This document shows, piece after piece, positions 62,325 through 64,000 of a DNA stretch of 64,000 nt. This DNA is from Pedobacter antarcticus (GTDB lineage Bacteria; Bacteroidota; Bacteroidia; Sphingobacteriales; Sphingobacteriaceae). The notes beneath the pieces are model-generated. The model saw nothing but the letters and a program-made list of their open reading frames with translations. It had not been told where the DNA came from and ran no database searches. The position numbers and the translations under genes were made by a program. Every line of letters starts with the position of its first letter. The stretch's first letter is position 1. The stretch is taken from the NCBI RefSeq assembly GCF_900112985.1, contig NZ_FONS01000014.1, positions 1 through 64,000 of the forward strand, in the 5' to 3' direction.

Positions 62325-62365
62325 TTTAGCCGTTACAGTTTTGAGGGACACCTGTAACGGCTAAA
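62325..62365. repeat. 14-bp inverted repeat inside site C
   Basis: Arms TTTAGCCGTTACAG (62325-62338) and CTGTAACGGCTAAA (62352-62365), loop 13 bases. It is part of site C and also lies 67 bases after the mercury operon's last stop, so it could double as a terminator hairpin, though no T-run follows. Confidence 0.75.
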
Positions 62366-62431
62366 TCACCAATGAAAAATCTCCTGGTATATTGAATTAG
62401 AAAATGAGGGTTTAATAGATATGCCACGTGA

Positions 62432-62647
62432 TTAATTACAACAGCTATTTCCTTCCTGAATTGGTGGACATGGGACAGTAGCATAACTGCAAAACACACA
62501 ACAATCCCCAAAATGAGGTTTTAATTGAGTTTTACAGCTTTCGCATTCATAAAAGTACTGACAAGCATCCGTTGGCATTACCTCTTCTTTTTTATACCCA
62601 CACGAAGGACAGGTGATGGTAGAATTTAATTGAATTTCTTTAGTCAT
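62432..62647 (-). CDS. GDCCVxC-domain protein of the mercury operon
   Basis: A 71-residue cysteine-rich protein with the diagnostic 'PHFGDCCVFCSYATVPCPP' segment and an N-terminal zinc-knuckle-like 'ITCPSCGYKK...CESCK' part. The GDCCVxC family accompanies MerT-type transporters. It is 1 base after the MerTP gene. It probably passes Hg(II) on inside the cell, a role inferred from the cysteines and context. Confidence 0.88.
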   Translation of the reverse strand: MTKEIQLNSTITCPSCGYKKEEVMPTDACQYFYECESCKTQLKPHFGDCCVFCSYATVPCPPIQEGNSCCN

Positions 62648-62648
62648 C

Positions 62649-63251
62649 TTATTGCGTTTTAATACTTGTTACCTGGTAGCCGGTTTTGTTTATTTGGGAC
62701 TTTAAACTGTCTACTGAAACCTTTTTAGGGTCATAACTTACCTTTGTCTCAGACTTTTCATAGGAGGTTGAGCTTTTTGCAACACCAGAAACTTTAGAAA
62801 GTGCCCCGTCAATGTGGGCGGTACAACTGGCACATGTCATCCCTTTAACTAAAAAATTAACTGATTTCAGATTACTTTGCTGTTGGACAATAGTGGATTG
62901 TACAGGAGTTTCATACAATGCAGATGTATAATAAGGGAAAGCAAGCAGTAGCCCCGAAAATAGAGTAATGATCAGTAATGCTTGTTTAGATTTCCTAAAA
63001 GTATTACGCTCACACCCACAGTTTTCTTTTTTCTGTGATTTTCCAGATAACTGTTGATACCAGGCAAAAGCAAGAACGATTACGGTGATTCCGATGAAAT
63101 ATGGGCGCGTAGGTTCTACCCACGAAAAGGAAGAAGCCACGCCAAACGTTCCTGTAATAAGGGCAATCACTGGGGTGATGCAACATAATGATGCTGCAAA
63201 TGCAGACAATAATCCTACGCCAACTAACCCTGACCTTTCTTTTGTTTTCAT
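62649..63251 (-). CDS. merT: Mercuric transport protein MerTP (MerT-MerP fusion)
   Basis: A 200-residue protein. The N-terminal MerT part has three membrane helices, with the cysteine pair 'AASLCCITPVIAL' in helix 1 and 'ENCGCERN' in the cytoplasmic loop. The C-terminal ~70 residues are a MerP/HMA domain ('LVKGMTCASCTAHIDGAL'). The fusion brings Hg(II) from the periplasm into the cell for reduction. Its ATG overlaps the ArsR gene stop by 4 bases. No merA gene is found in the window. Confidence 0.9.
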   Translation of the reverse strand: MKTKERSGLVGVGLLSAFAASLCCITPVIALITGTFGVASSFSWVEPTRPYFIGITVIVLAFAWYQQLSGKSQKKENCGCERNTFRKSKQALLIITLFSGLLLAFPYYTSALYETPVQSTIVQQQSNLKSVNFLVKGMTCASCTAHIDGALSKVSGVAKSSTSYEKSETKVSYDPKKVSVDSLKSQINKTGYQVTSIKTQ

Positions 63252-63628
63252 ATTTGTTCTGTTTGGAGATTTGAGGCTGTAATATGGATAAGTAAAGGTT
63301 TTAATAATTCGATATGCATGAGGTCTATGGAGTAAAAAATGGTTTGTGCCACTTTGCGGGTCTTAATAATTCTTCCATCCTTCATTTTACGTAGATGTTG
63401 AGAAACTGCAGAGATGCTCATGCTTAAAATATCGGCCAGATCACAAGGGCATAGTTCACCCTCTATCTTTAAAAGAAAAAGAATTTTAAGCCTTACTTCG
63501 TTTCCAGCGAGGGCTAGGATACTACTTAACCCTGTCAAAGTTGTTTGATTAGCCTGTAAAAGTTCTTTACACCCTTTTATCTGGCATGAATCGGCTAATA
63601 CCCGTATACAGCTTTCCTGACTTTCCAT
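63248..63628 (-). CDS. ArsR/SmtB-family metal-responsive repressor
   Basis: A 126-residue winged-helix repressor: 'LRLKILFLL'-type recognition core ('NEVRLKILFLLKIEGELCPC'), 'CPCDLADILSMSISAVSQHL' with metal-binding cysteines in the first helix of the DNA-binding unit (ELCxCDL type), and N-terminal cysteines (C7, C15, C20) as further ligands. It controls the operon with MerTP and the GDCCVxC gene, replacing the usual MerR. A matching operator lies just upstream (63645-63674). Confidence 0.9.
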   Translation of the reverse strand: MESQESCIRVLADSCQIKGCKELLQANQTTLTGLSSILALAGNEVRLKILFLLKIEGELCPCDLADILSMSISAVSQHLRKMKDGRIIKTRKVAQTIFYSIDLMHIELLKPLLIHITASNLQTEQI

Positions 63629-64000
63629 GATGCAAAAATATATTTATTTAAGTATTTTAGCAAATACTTAAATAATAGCTTTATATCTTTAAATGCACTA
63701 ATGGTCTTGTACTCCTTAAGAAGAGAAGTTGCCTCTTCATATTGTTTGTAATAAACATTGTTTTTCCTGCCTATGTTCCAGCCTTTGATCAACAAGGTAA
63801 TTGCGGCATTGAGTTGTTCAAGTTTTTTGTGTTTCACCGTATTTAGACAGTTGAATGTATTTGCTATTGATTTTAATACTACATTGCCAGAACTCAATAC
63901 ATTTATTACTGGGGAATGGGCATGGATAAATATAGATGTTCCATTAACATATTCGCAGCAAATTGGGAGCAAACAACAAGGTGGCTTTGCTGATTTCGTA
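63595..64000 (-). CDS. Possible partial gene at the right window edge
   Basis: A frame open from base 64000 down to a stop at 63595. A cysteine-rich start ('KPPCCLLPICCEYVNGTS') is followed by a helical charged part ('LEQLNAAITLLIKGWNIGRK', 'YYKQYEEATSLLKEYK'). I do not recognise it. Its last ~30 codons cross the ArsR operator and overlap the ArsR start, so the true protein may end earlier or the frame may be partly accidental. No start codon is required inside the window because it can begin beyond the edge. Confidence 0.35.
   Translation of the reverse strand, partial: TKSAKPPCCLLPICCEYVNGTSIFIHAHSPVINVLSSGNVVLKSIANTFNCLNTVKHKKLEQLNAAITLLIKGWNIGRKNNVYYKQYEEATSLLKEYKTISAFKDIKLLFKYLLKYLNKYIFASWKVRKAVYGY
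63645..63674 (-). promoter_or_regulatory. Operator dyad for the ArsR repressor
   Basis: Perfect 13-bp arms TATTTAAGTATTT and AAATACTTAAATA with a 4-base spacer, 16 bases upstream of the repressor ATG. Length and A+T-rich dyad form fit ArsR/SmtB operators. Confidence 0.75.

Larger units (their letters stand above)
60575..62365 (+). repeat. Site C: copy of the 125-bp element, split by the IS1182 insertion
   Basis: The left part is 60575-60596 (CATTATACATCAAAAAACGG...), the right part 62262-62360 plus a hairpin arm. Removing the IS and one GGTC restores about 121 bases collinear with the reverse complement of 14495-14620. Two direct TTCGTTTT blocks (near 62297 and 62321) also match site B. Confidence 0.75.

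Noticed and set aside
62326..62511. 61-residue minus-strand frame
   Set aside because: Overlaps the GDCCVxC gene in another frame and is built partly from the site C hairpin.

Overview
The window comes from a Bacteroidota genome, most likely Sphingobacteriales (Pedobacter/Mucilaginibacter type). It is A+T-rich. It has a Bacteroidetes-type tra module (TraN, TraO, coupling protein), families largely confined to this phylum (DUF3945, DUF3347, HYC_CC_PP, BT4734-type primase, GDCCVxC protein) and promoters of the TTTG-N19-TAnnTTTG form. The whole window reads as a composite mobile element, an integrative conjugative element or conjugative plasmid, loaded with separate cargo modules.

Layout. (1) 1-6754, plus strand: the end of a conjugation operon (TraN, TraO, VirD4-like coupling protein, M23 peptidase, small protein, ArdC antirestriction protein, DUF3945 protein, Toprim-like protein), closed by a hairpin terminator near 6911-6951. 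(2) 6755-8038: gene-free DNA with one arm of a 44-bp inverted repeat and four identical 20-bp palindromic repeats. (3) 8039-12186, plus strand: element accessory genes (RadC-like JAB protein, HD hydrolase, small membrane and secreted proteins), closed by the other 44-bp arm. (4) 12474-14476: a divergent HNH-like gene and RES-like gene. (5) 15046-32458, minus strand: a large copper/silver resistance cluster. It holds CopA, a multicopper oxidase fused to a CopB-like barrel, Csp-type four-helix copper protein, DUF305 and three DUF3347 proteins, and a CusABC-like pump whose CusA is split in two, with a deletion scar joining CopA and DUF305 remnants. (6) 32955-47467: a defence island between two convergent serine recombinases. 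It holds AbiEi/AbiEii, a BT4734-like primase followed by a reverse transcriptase, an Mrr-like nuclease, an uncharacterised soluble plus four-TM gene pair, an AbiC-like protein and a type IIG restriction-modification enzyme. (7) 47469-48416: a Toprim/primase-like element gene. (8) 48838-60316, minus strand: an RND-TolC-TlpA export/redox operon and a sulfane-sulfur cassette (DsrE, CstB-like MBL-rhodanese, two YeeE/YedE transporters, TauE, Crp/Fnr regulator). (9) 60597-62257: an IS1182-family insertion with a 4-bp target duplication. (10) 62432-64000, minus strand: an ArsR-regulated mercury uptake operon (MerTP, GDCCVxC protein) without merA in view.

How it fits together. The boundaries between cargo modules carry related non-coding DNA. 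A roughly 125-bp element occurs at 14495-14620 and, inverted and split by the IS1182 copy, at 60575-62365; a partial relative lies at 32775-32853, directly upstream of a serine recombinase. The size and position resemble resolvase res sites. I infer modular cargo exchange by site-specific recombination, which is not demonstrated. Other points worth following are the primase plus reverse-transcriptase pair, the uncharacterised soluble/four-TM pair, and a shared G-[LIM]-S-R C-terminus on three otherwise unrelated proteins of the conjugative element.
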